56,056 bases of DNA from an uncultured Bacteroidales bacterium (GTDB lineage: Bacteria > Bacteroidota > Bacteroidia > Bacteroidales > Paludibacteraceae): the NCBI GenBank assembly GCA_934716995.1, contig CAKUYO010000014.1:1-56056 (forward strand). The letters run 5' to 3'. Positions within the stretch are counted from its first letter, which is position 1. Each line of letters begins with the position of its first letter. The position numbers were made by a program, and so were the translations under genes. The notes under the pieces were generated by a model. The model worked only from the letters and a program-made list of their open reading frames with translations. It searched no databases and was not told the DNA's origin. Shown one piece after another: positions 44,486 to 51,606 of this stretch.

Positions 44486-45508
44486 ATGACAAGAATAGCA
44501 TTTTTCGGTACCAAGAAGTACGACCAAGAGACGTTCTGCGCAGTCAATGACAGCCCGGACGCCGACGGAAACAAGCGTTTCGGTTTTGAACTGAAATACT
44601 ACAAGGCGCACCCTACGATGGACAACGTAATGCTCGTACAAGGAGCCACGGCGGTGTGTGTCTTTGTCAACGACCCGCTCACAGCAGACATCATTGCCGA
44701 GATGGGGCGTTTGGGCGTGAAACTGATTGCGCTGCGCTGTGCCGGCTTCAACAACGTGGACTTAGCCGCTGCCAAACAAGCCGGCATCCGCGTGGTACGC
44801 GTACCCGCCTATTCGCCGCACGCCATTGCGGAGTTCACTCTTGGACTGCTCCTTTCCGCCAACCGCCATATACCGCGTGCCGTTACCCGCACCCGAGACG
44901 GCAATTTCTCGCTGCAAGGCTTGATGGGTTTCGACCTCTACGGCAAGACTATCGGTGTGATCGGCACCGGCAAGATCGCCAAAGTGCTGGTCGAACTGCT
45001 GCAAGGTTTCGGTATGCGTATTCTCGGTTACGACCCCTACCCCGACCACGCTTTCGCAGAGAAATACGGACTGGAATATGTCGATTTTGATACGCTCCTG
45101 CGTGAAGCGGACATCATATCGCTCCATTGCCCGCTTACCCCCGAGAACCACTATATGATTAACGCCGAAGCCATCAGCAAGATGAAACAGGGGGTGATGA
45201 TTGTCAATACCGGCCGCGGCGGACTGATTGATACCGAGGCACTGATACAAGGGCTCAAGAGCCGCCATATCGGGTGTGCCGCTTTGGATGTATATGAGGA
45301 AGAGGGCGGCTATTTCTACGAGGACATCTCCGACAACATCATCGAGGACGACACACTCGCGCGTCTGCTCAGTTTCAACAATGTGCTGCTCACCTCCCAC
45401 CAAGCCTTCTTCACCCGCGAAGCACTGACCAACATCGCCACGACCACGCTCCAAAATGTAAAGGATTTTGTGGAGGGCAAAGAGTTGGTGAATGAGGTGA
45501 AGGGTTGA
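44486..45508 (+). CDS. ldhA: D-lactate dehydrogenase / 2-hydroxyacid dehydrogenase
   Basis: Protein of 340 residues of the D-isomer-specific 2-hydroxyacid dehydrogenase family, closest in pattern to LdhA. It starts MTRIAFFGTKKYDQETF, has IALRCAGFNNVDL and RVVRVPAYSPHAIAEFTLGL, the NAD-binding GVIGTGKIAKVL, and the catalytic residues in NTGRGGLIDTEAL (Arg), the EEE stretch (DVYEEEGG) and LTSHQAFFT (His). It reduces pyruvate to D-lactate to regenerate NAD+ in fermentation. The 76-nt gap before it has no clear promoter. Confidence 0.92.
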   Translation: MTRIAFFGTKKYDQETFCAVNDSPDADGNKRFGFELKYYKAHPTMDNVMLVQGATAVCVFVNDPLTADIIAEMGRLGVKLIALRCAGFNNVDLAAAKQAGIRVVRVPAYSPHAIAEFTLGLLLSANRHIPRAVTRTRDGNFSLQGLMGFDLYGKTIGVIGTGKIAKVLVELLQGFGMRILGYDPYPDHAFAEKYGLEYVDFDTLLREADIISLHCPLTPENHYMINAEAISKMKQGVMIVNTGRGGLIDTEALIQGLKSRHIGCAALDVYEEEGGYFYEDISDNIIEDDTLARLLSFNNVLLTSHQAFFTREALTNIATTTLQNVKDFVEGKELVNEVKG

Positions 45509-45559
45509 GAGTTGAGTGTTTAGTGTTTAGAGAGGTTTTTGAAGATAAAAAGTGAAAAG

Positions 45560-46171
45560 ATGAGAGTACTTTTGATCAATGGCAGTCCGCGACTGCACGG
45601 AAACACAAGTATTGCGCTGGCAGAGGTGGAAAAGACTTTGCAAACTGAAGGTATAGACACCGTTACGGTGCAAATCGGTTCGCACCCTGTGCGCGGGTGT
45701 ATCGCCTGCGGCGGGTGTGTGGAAAAAGGGCGTTGCGTCTTTTCCGACGAGGTGTACGACCGCCTGCGCGGGATACTGGAAGAAGGCATCGACGGCTTGA
45801 TTGTCGGGTCGCCCGTCTATTATGCGGGACCGAACGGTGCGCTCTGTGCCCTGCTGGACAGGCTGTTCTACTCAAGCGGTTCGCTCTTGGCATACCGCCC
45901 CGCAGCAGCCGTGGCTGTTTGCCGCCGAGGCGGAGCAAGTGCCACTTTCGACCGGCTGAACAAGTATTTCACCATCAACAATATGCCCGTTGTGCCGTCG
46001 CAGTACTGGAACAGCGTGCACGGGGCAGCCAAAGGCGAAGCCGCACAAGACCTTGAGGGCTTGCAGACTATGCGTACCCTCGCCCGCAATATGGTATGGA
46101 TGCTCCGCGGTATGCGCCCCGAAGACCGTCCGCAACCCGAACCCCGCCAACGGACCAATTTCATCCGATAG
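45560..46171 (+). CDS. Flavodoxin-fold NADPH-dependent FMN reductase family protein
   Basis: Protein of 203 residues beginning MRVLLINGSPRLHGNTSIAL, the phosphate-binding loop of the NAD(P)H-dependent FMN reductase/iron-sulfur flavoprotein family. A TTG 21 nt upstream is a weaker start. A CxxCxxC motif (CIACGGCVEKGRC) is followed by GLIVGSPVYYAGPNGALCALLDR, which holds the flavin. It may reduce flavins or quinones. The gene lies at the end of the plus-strand block. Confidence 0.86.
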   Translation: MRVLLINGSPRLHGNTSIALAEVEKTLQTEGIDTVTVQIGSHPVRGCIACGGCVEKGRCVFSDEVYDRLRGILEEGIDGLIVGSPVYYAGPNGALCALLDRLFYSSGSLLAYRPAAAVAVCRRGGASATFDRLNKYFTINNMPVVPSQYWNSVHGAAKGEAAQDLEGLQTMRTLARNMVWMLRGMRPEDRPQPEPRQRTNFIR

Positions 46172-46350
46172 ATTCTTTGGTTCCCTCCACTAAAAACCCA
46201 TTAAAGAAGTCATTAAAAGCATTATCGTTTCGGTTCTCCGCCAATTATCGCCAATTTGTCGTTAATTGCATTATCTCCTTTTTAATGGACTTTAATGGAG
46301 AAAAATTAACGCCCCATTAACGGCTATTAACGGAGAATAAAGCCCTACAG

Positions 46351-46383
46351 AAAAACGGCTGCGCGATTCACATCGGGCAGCCG
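46351..46383 (-). terminator. Intrinsic terminator on the minus strand
   Basis: On the minus strand CGGCTGC (46383-46377) pairs with GCAGCCG (46362-46356) and is followed by TTTTT. Together with the hairpin at 46441-46478 it closes the minus-strand block starting at 48114. The preceding plus-strand gap (46172-46350) has repeated words such as CCATTAA and TTAACGG and no gene. Confidence 0.7.
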
Positions 46384-46440
46384 CATATACACTATATCGG
46401 TTGTATAAATTGTATAGATTATTACAATGCAGTTGCACAA

Positions 46441-46478
46441 AAAAATAGGCTGCCTCACAACAGAGACAACCTATTTTT
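46441..46478. terminator. Bidirectional terminator-like hairpin
   Basis: AAAAATAGG (46441-46449) pairs with CCTATTTTT (46470-46478), with an inner partly paired loop. It lies between the convergent FMN reductase and peptide/LRR genes. Confidence 0.6.
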
Positions 46479-46520
46479 CTATTATTCTATTATTCTATCT
46501 TTCTATCATTCTATAATCGG

Positions 46521-46643
46521 TTACCGCGGATCATAGTCGCCATAGCCGCCGATACCGATTCCTGCATTGCTGCTCACGGAATAGAGAACGGATTCTGATT
46601 CGTAGCGGGTTACCTCCGTAGTGGGTGCAATATATCGTTTCAT
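46521..46643 (-). CDS. 40-residue conserved-type peptide behind the LRR gene
   Basis: A frame of 40 residues starting MKRYIAPTTEVTRYESESVL and ending GYGDYDPR, beginning 20 nt after the LRR stop on the same strand. It has the pattern of short Bacteroidales peptides that begin M-K-x-Y-x-x-P-x-x-E-V and end in Gly/Asp-rich tails, often beside surface-protein genes. It has no signal peptide or membrane segment and no known function. Its position mirrors the small gene behind the first LRR gene at 3608. Confidence 0.6.
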   Translation of the reverse strand: MKRYIAPTTEVTRYESESVLYSVSSNAGIGIGGYGDYDPR

Positions 46644-46662
46644 AGTTGTATCTGTTTATGGG

Positions 46663-48114
46663 TTATTGTTCAATGGTTTGTCCTTGCAGGTTGTATTTTA
46701 CGCCGTTGCGGAGGATATAAACCTGTCCGTTTTCGATCACTTTTTGCGCTGTGGCGGTATCGGCGGTGATCAGGTCAAAATCCGTACTGATTTGCCCGTT
46801 CATTACCACACGCGCACGCACTTTGCTGCCCAACGAGGAAGCCAGCGTAAAGTATGCACGGAAACCTTTTGTATTCACCGTGCCTTGCGGTTGGTAGAGC
46901 GTGTTGTTCGGACCGAGATACCATTTGCCTCCGGGTACTTGCATCGGTGAATAAGTACCTGTCATCGAAACCAATCCGTCAGCAGGAGCCACCTCGGTAG
47001 AAGCCTGCATATCGATGGTTACTCCCTTAAAGACAGGCGAATTAACCGTATTCGCGGGGCGGAACAGATAGGGAGTACCCGCCTCGACAGTGGTGGCAGT
47101 ATTGAAATGAATATACAGCACGTCCTCCCCCTGTTTCTGCGAGTGGTCAAGTTTCATCAGTTCGCATTGCCCGAATGTCTCTGCCAACTCGTCAGCCGTC
47201 AGCGCAAAAGGCAAACAAAGCGTGTACCACGCCCCGTCAGCTACAAAAGAGCGGTTGAGTTGGGCATCAACGGTTTGCCCATCCAAGGTTTGGAGTTGTG
47301 CTGAAGTTTCATCGTTGCTTTCGTCTAAGACAACCACACTGCTCGGGATTGGCAAAATATCTTTGAAACTTCCCCACAAAGAATTTGATTTATATGTTTC
47401 TACTGCTTCTTCCGGTACATACAAAAGTTCCTGAGCCGTACTTGTAAAAGCCCAGCCAAAAGTTTCTGTAGGAGGTTCCAGCGCATAGCAAACTACTGTT
47501 GTTATCTTTGAGCAATTAAAGAACGCTATATAACACAGACTTTTTAAGGTACTCGGAAGCACTACTTCGGAAAATGAACAACTATTAAAGGCAAATGTAC
47601 CTATTTTTTCTACTCCATCAGGAATAACATACTTTGTTTCACTTTTAGTAGTCGGGTACGAGATAAGCATTTTCTTATCTTTGGTAAACAATACGCCATC
47701 AATGCTTGTATAGTATTTATTCTCTGTATCCACAATAATAGTATTGAGTTTGAGAGCATTATAGAATGTGTTTGACTCATTTAATGGAATATAACCTACC
47801 TCATTTTCACCGACATACTCTACAGAAGCAGGAATAGTAACAGAGGTCAAATTGGCAGCATTATTAAACGCATTATGGGCAATCTCTGTTACAGAATAGG
47901 TTGTATTATTATACTGAATCGTAGAGGGAATTATGCAATCTGTTAGATTTACATAATTGTTTGTACCCGTTGTTTCCGCTTCCACCTTAACGGTTTTATC
48001 CGTTTCCGATGTAATGCTGTAGTACAAGTCCCCGACTTGGAATTTGCCTGCAGCGAATGTGTTTAGCGCCATAAAGAGAGACAACAAAACACAAAAAACT
48101 TGTTTGTAAGACAT
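46663..48114 (-). CDS. BspA-like leucine-rich repeat surface protein
   Basis: Protein of 483 residues. I start at 48114 (MSYKQVFCVLLSLFMALNTFA), which gives a signal peptide; starts at 48126 or 48210 are possible but add a non-signal leader. LRR_5 motifs span about residues 60-235 (HNAFNNAANLTSVTIPASV, FAFNSCSFSEVVLPSTLKS). A beta-rich region follows, and the C-terminus reads VYILRNGVKYNLQGQTIEQ, common in Bacteroidales secreted proteins. The middle segment is AT-rich compared with the ends. The likely role is surface binding; the ligand is unknown. Confidence 0.85.
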   Translation of the reverse strand: MSYKQVFCVLLSLFMALNTFAAGKFQVGDLYYSITSETDKTVKVEAETTGTNNYVNLTDCIIPSTIQYNNTTYSVTEIAHNAFNNAANLTSVTIPASVEYVGENEVGYIPLNESNTFYNALKLNTIIVDTENKYYTSIDGVLFTKDKKMLISYPTTKSETKYVIPDGVEKIGTFAFNSCSFSEVVLPSTLKSLCYIAFFNCSKITTVVCYALEPPTETFGWAFTSTAQELLYVPEEAVETYKSNSLWGSFKDILPIPSSVVVLDESNDETSAQLQTLDGQTVDAQLNRSFVADGAWYTLCLPFALTADELAETFGQCELMKLDHSQKQGEDVLYIHFNTATTVEAGTPYLFRPANTVNSPVFKGVTIDMQASTEVAPADGLVSMTGTYSPMQVPGGKWYLGPNNTLYQPQGTVNTKGFRAYFTLASSLGSKVRARVVMNGQISTDFDLITADTATAQKVIENGQVYILRNGVKYNLQGQTIEQ

Positions 48115-48272
48115 AGAATCAAACATTTTGTTATACCAATAAATAGAACTAACATTGTTTGAGGTTGCAGACCTCAAACTTGCACAAGGTACAAACAATA
48201 TGTATGCCAAATCAGTCTAAAATCGGAAATAATTTTATACTGATTATAAAAACTGCCAAGTTTATTTGGCAA

Positions 48273-48470
48273 TCAGTCGGCAAATTGCTCGCTGATATCC
48301 TGCAAACATTGGCGGCAAAGGCACTGGTCGGGATAGCACGTCTGCATATATGCCCGTGCACGAACCGACAACGGAATACCGACACACTGGCACAAGGCAT
48401 TGTGCGTACACACAAACGCCGCTCCGCACCGCGGACAACACCTCTCAATAGGCTGTACAGGTATATTCAT
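48273..48470 (-). CDS. Cysteine-rich CWC family protein
   Basis: Protein of 65 residues with nine cysteines: CCPRCGAAFVC, then CQC, C and CLCRQCL, and a helical end (QDISEQFAD). The arrangement RCGAAFxCxxxxxxCQCxxxxLxxxARAY...CLCRxCL is that of the Cysteine-rich CWC family, presumed to bind one or two metal ions. The function is unknown. A consensus promoter lies 20 bp upstream with three evenly spaced palindromes directly behind it. Confidence 0.72.
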   Translation of the reverse strand: MNIPVQPIERCCPRCGAAFVCTHNALCQCVGIPLSVRARAYMQTCYPDQCLCRQCLQDISEQFAD

Positions 48471-48489
48471 AGCACTACATTTTTTGCCA

Positions 48490-48521
48490 CAAAGATAGGT
48501 AAGAAAGTTGATATTGGCAAA
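48490..48521 (-). promoter_or_regulatory. Promoter of the CWC gene
   Basis: On the minus strand TTTG (48521-48518) and TATCTTTG (48497-48490) are 20 bp apart. The predicted leader to the ATG at 48470 is about 13 nt. Confidence 0.7.
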
Positions 48522-48599
48522 TTATCTGGATAAAAGTGTATTTGGAACGCATTTTTATCCGGATAAAAGTGTTGTTGAGATACATTTTTATCGAGATAA
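48522..48599. promoter_or_regulatory. Three 12-bp palindromes at exact 33-bp spacing upstream of the CWC promoter
   Basis: TTATCTGGATAA (48522-48533), TTATCCGGATAA (48555-48566) and TTATCGAGATAA (48588-48599) begin exactly 33 bp apart; the first directly abuts the -33 box. The centre one is a perfect palindrome and the others nearly so. A looser one (TATCAATGTTGATA, 48615-48628) follows. The layout suits cooperative binding of a dimeric regulator; its identity is unknown. Confidence 0.6.
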
Positions 48600-48650
48600 A
48601 ATGGTAACAAATAGTATCAATGTTGATAAAAAGACCAAATGTGTCTAATA

Positions 48651-48698
48651 AAAAAACTCTGCTAAAAGTGCTGTTTTTCTACAACTTTAGCAGAGTTT
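48651..48698. repeat. Flanking palindromic repeat of the ATPase gene, copy A
   Basis: AACTCTGCTAAAAGT (48655-48669) and AACTTTAGCAGAGTTT (48683-48698) form an imperfect inverted repeat with one bulge. The same unit recurs at 50163-50210, so the ATPase gene is bracketed by direct copies. It could double as the gene's terminator. Confidence 0.75.
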
Positions 48699-48711
48699 CA
48701 CTACTGCAATT

Positions 48712-50103
48712 TTAGGAGAACAAATCATCTAATGTAATGATATTCTGTATATCATAGTGGTTTTTTACGCTGTTAGTATATGTCGTAACCAGCGTATTAA
48801 ATAGTGCTTTTTTAGGGTGCTCGTTTTCTATATATATGGCGCGTTTCCTCTCCATTTCATCACTAATAGTCTCCAAGTTTGCAATTGCTGAGGAATAAAA
48901 CTTCATTTCACACAAGTTAATCACCCCATCCTGACGGTCTATCAGCAAATCAATTTGAGCAGCACTATTCCTCCATGCATACTCCTGTGTCAGCACACCC
49001 GAGATACCTAATGCCTGCTTTATCTGAGCAGTATGCATATATGCCACTCGCTCGAAACTCAGCCCGCACCATGTGGTATAGAGTGATGTCCCCTGACTAT
49101 GGCTCCAAAACAGGGTATCACTTTTTGTATTATGGCGAATAAATATATGATAAAACAATGTGTAACTATCCATCAATTGGTAAACGGCTCCATTCTTTCT
49201 ATTTGGAAGCAGGTAACATCGGATGAAACCGCAGTATTCAAGGTCTTGCAGTATGATGGATAGTGCACCATTATTGTCCAATCTCGCTACCTGCGCAATC
49301 TCTTTACGTGTCAATCCATACCGACAAGAGGTAAGAGCCTCAATGACATCGATATATTTGTCAGGATGCTTAAAGAGCGAAGCATATAGGGCTTCATATT
49401 CGCCGTATAATTCACCATCAGGAGAAAAGAACAAGTTATCCACATTCTGTGCAAGGCTGCGTGATGGTTGCAAACATGACCAATAATAAGGGACACCTCC
49501 CATTATCATATACGCCTCTGCAATTTGTTTGCGTGTCATCTGCAGGTGTCTGTACCGTGCATATAATTCACATTCCCTAAGGGTAAACGGCTGCAGATGT
49601 ATTTTATGTGTAACACGGTTGTGCAAGCCCCCATGATTCTGTATGACTTTGCGGATAATCCATGAGGTCGCACTGCCGCAGACAATCAGCACAATATCCG
49701 TGCGGCTGCTTGCCCATGCATTCCAAAAATGCTCCAAAGCAGGGATGAATCCCGAGGCTTGCGTGTCCATCCATGGCATTTCATCTAAAAAAATAACTTT
49801 CTTCCTCTTTCGGGAGGCTTTTATCAGCTGTTTGAGTTCAGCAAATGCATCCATCCAATCTGCAGGTGATTTGGTTTTTTGGAGCCCTGCATCTCTGAGT
49901 GATTCTGCCCAAGCCTTTAATTGAATACGTTTTGATGAGTTTGCCACACCCGTATGTTGGAACAGGAATTCATTCTGTAGCACTTGCCTGACCAAAAAAG
50001 TCTTGCCAACACGCCGACGTCCATATACCGCTACAAAAGCGGACTCTTCTGACCGCAATGCTGATTGCAGTACTTGTATTTCTTGTTTTCTTCCGATTAA
50101 CAT
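48712..50103 (-). CDS. AAA ATPase with C-terminal DUF234 nuclease-like domain
   Basis: Protein of 463 residues. I start at 50103 (MLIGRKQEIQVLQSALRSE), the family's conserved start; a longer frame runs into the promoter. Walker A is VYGRRRVGKTFLV near residue 30 and Walker B is KKVIFLDEMPW near 108. A winged-helix region follows (about 270-340, SCRYGLTRKEIAQVARLDNN), then a DUF234 PD-(D/E)xK-like end with QIDLLIDR and INLCEMKFYSS (about 400-425). These archaeal-type ATPases are numerous in Bacteroidota, and their role is not known. It is flanked by copies of one palindromic repeat, hinting at movement as a cassette. Confidence 0.87.
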   Translation of the reverse strand: MLIGRKQEIQVLQSALRSEESAFVAVYGRRRVGKTFLVRQVLQNEFLFQHTGVANSSKRIQLKAWAESLRDAGLQKTKSPADWMDAFAELKQLIKASRKRKKVIFLDEMPWMDTQASGFIPALEHFWNAWASSRTDIVLIVCGSATSWIIRKVIQNHGGLHNRVTHKIHLQPFTLRECELYARYRHLQMTRKQIAEAYMIMGGVPYYWSCLQPSRSLAQNVDNLFFSPDGELYGEYEALYASLFKHPDKYIDVIEALTSCRYGLTRKEIAQVARLDNNGALSIILQDLEYCGFIRCYLLPNRKNGAVYQLMDSYTLFYHIFIRHNTKSDTLFWSHSQGTSLYTTWCGLSFERVAYMHTAQIKQALGISGVLTQEYAWRNSAAQIDLLIDRQDGVINLCEMKFYSSAIANLETISDEMERKRAIYIENEHPKKALFNTLVTTYTNSVKNHYDIQNIITLDDLFS

Positions 50104-50130
50104 AGCACAACGGTATAGTTTATTCAGCTG

Positions 50131-50162
50131 CAAAGATACAATTTTTCTATAATACACACAAT
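50131..50162 (-). promoter_or_regulatory. Promoter of the ATPase gene
   Basis: On the minus strand TATCTTTG (50138-50131) has a weak -33 box (ATTG, 50162-50159) at 20 bp. The leader is about 20 nt. The promoter directly abuts repeat copy B. Confidence 0.55.
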
Positions 50163-50210
50163 AAAAACTCTGCTAAAAGTGCTATTTTTTCCCAACTTTA
50201 GCAGAGTTTT
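50163..50210. repeat. Flanking palindromic repeat of the ATPase gene, copy B
   Basis: The same unit as 48651-48698: AAACTCTGCTAAAAGTGCT on the left and AACTTTAGCAGAGTTTT on the right. The copies lie about 1.5 kb apart in the same orientation, although each is largely self-complementary. Confidence 0.75.
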
Positions 50211-50348
50211 GCAATATGTATATGCGGCTATGTTTTAATATAACATGTTTATTTATTCTAAGGATATGACTTGCATCGTGTCTATTTTGTAGCCATTGTG
50301 AGACTACCTACTTATCACAGAAAAAGTGTATTTTATTAATGAAACAAT

Positions 50349-50387
50349 AAAAAGACTGCCTAACCAAGCAGGTCAGGCAGTCTTTTT
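50349..50387. terminator. Bidirectional terminator after the Sus-type operon
   Basis: AAAAAGACTGCCT (50349-50361) pairs with AGGCAGTCTTTTT (50375-50387) over a 13-nt loop. It ends the SusE/F-like gene transcript on the minus strand. Confidence 0.85.
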
Positions 50388-50412
50388 GTTGTGCAATAAT
50401 CCTATAGGAATT

Positions 50413-51537
50413 TTATTCTGCGGTGAAAGTCAGTTTCACATCTTTCTCTGCACTGCCATCCCAGTCAAATTCAAACTTAGCCGAGCCTTTGAACGCTGCT
50501 GCGAGTACGCAGTTGCCGCCATTGTCGGTTACCTCAACGCCCTCTACGGTCATTGCACCGAAACCGAAACTCTTTGCCCAGTCGTGATTGAGACGAACTT
50601 TGAACTCACCGGCAGCGAGGTCAATTCCTTTAGCCTCATATACATAGTGTGTTCCCTCGTTGCTTACGAAAGCAAAATCGGTATCAGTATCCCAATTGCC
50701 ATTCACCGTTCCGATGAAACTGTAAACAAATGTCTCGGGTTTGAGAACCTCAAGGTCTTTCACTTTCTCAACACTATATTTGAAACTCTCGGCTGTAGTA
50801 GCGGCAGGACCTACAAACTCAAGGGTGATGTTGTAAACCGCACGTTCTACAGGGATATTCTCGCCACCGGGAACGCAATCCAAACCAAGGTTGGTATTAG
50901 CCTTTACAAGATTGGCAATATCCAAATTGATTTTCCAAGCATTGCTGTGAGCGAACTTGAAACCACCTGCAGTTTCCACCGTAACATCCGTCCAAGTGTA
51001 TTTATAACCGTCTTTTGCACCCTCGTCAAAACCCCAGTTGTTCATTGCGCCACGGATTCCCCAATTAGCGGGTACGATAATACACTGTGCACCACCTACA
51101 TCAGTAAGGCTGCCATCTTCATTGAAGTCAAGCACGATGTGATACAAACCGGTTTCTTTCACCGAAACTTTGGCGTTTGCTTCCAAACTGCCTTTGTAAC
51201 CGGAAGCCTCTACGTTATCCGTAACAATCAAGGTCTCTCCATACTCCAAAGTTGCTCCGTAACGGTCTGCGTTCGCACCTTTCTTGTTTACAAACTCATA
51301 CTCTTTGTTTGCTTCAAGCACGATGTACTTCTCATACATACCGGTACGCTCTTTCTGGTCAACTTCGTTTTTACCCTGCTCCATGGCATTGGCAGCAACG
51401 AGATCTTCACCTGCTACTGATACATAGAAACCGTTAGGCAGGTCATTCAAGTTGGGTTTGTCCTTGTCCTTGTCGCAGGAAGTGAAACTTACTGCTGCAG
51501 CGGCGAGAGCCACTGCGAAAAATCCAAATTTCTTCAT
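50413..51537 (-). CDS. SusE/SusF-like outer-membrane lipoprotein
   Basis: Protein of 374 residues with a lipobox (AVSFTSCDKDKDKP), so it is a lipid-anchored surface protein. Repeated beta domains follow, with GAMNNWGFDEG near residue 160 typical of the starch-binding SusE/SusF fold, and GNWDTDTDFAFVSNEG further on. It lies 69 nt after the SusD gene in the same operon and probably binds the glycan handled by that pair. The ligand cannot be inferred. Confidence 0.82.
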   Translation of the reverse strand: MKKFGFFAVALAAAAVSFTSCDKDKDKPNLNDLPNGFYVSVAGEDLVAANAMEQGKNEVDQKERTGMYEKYIVLEANKEYEFVNKKGANADRYGATLEYGETLIVTDNVEASGYKGSLEANAKVSVKETGLYHIVLDFNEDGSLTDVGGAQCIIVPANWGIRGAMNNWGFDEGAKDGYKYTWTDVTVETAGGFKFAHSNAWKINLDIANLVKANTNLGLDCVPGGENIPVERAVYNITLEFVGPAATTAESFKYSVEKVKDLEVLKPETFVYSFIGTVNGNWDTDTDFAFVSNEGTHYVYEAKGIDLAAGEFKVRLNHDWAKSFGFGAMTVEGVEVTDNGGNCVLAAAFKGSAKFEFDWDGSAEKDVKLTFTAE

Positions 51538-51606
51538 GATAATTAATGAATTAAAAAGTTTGTTGATTAGATTGTTTATTGATTTTCGATAAACTGTTAT
51601 TTCAGT

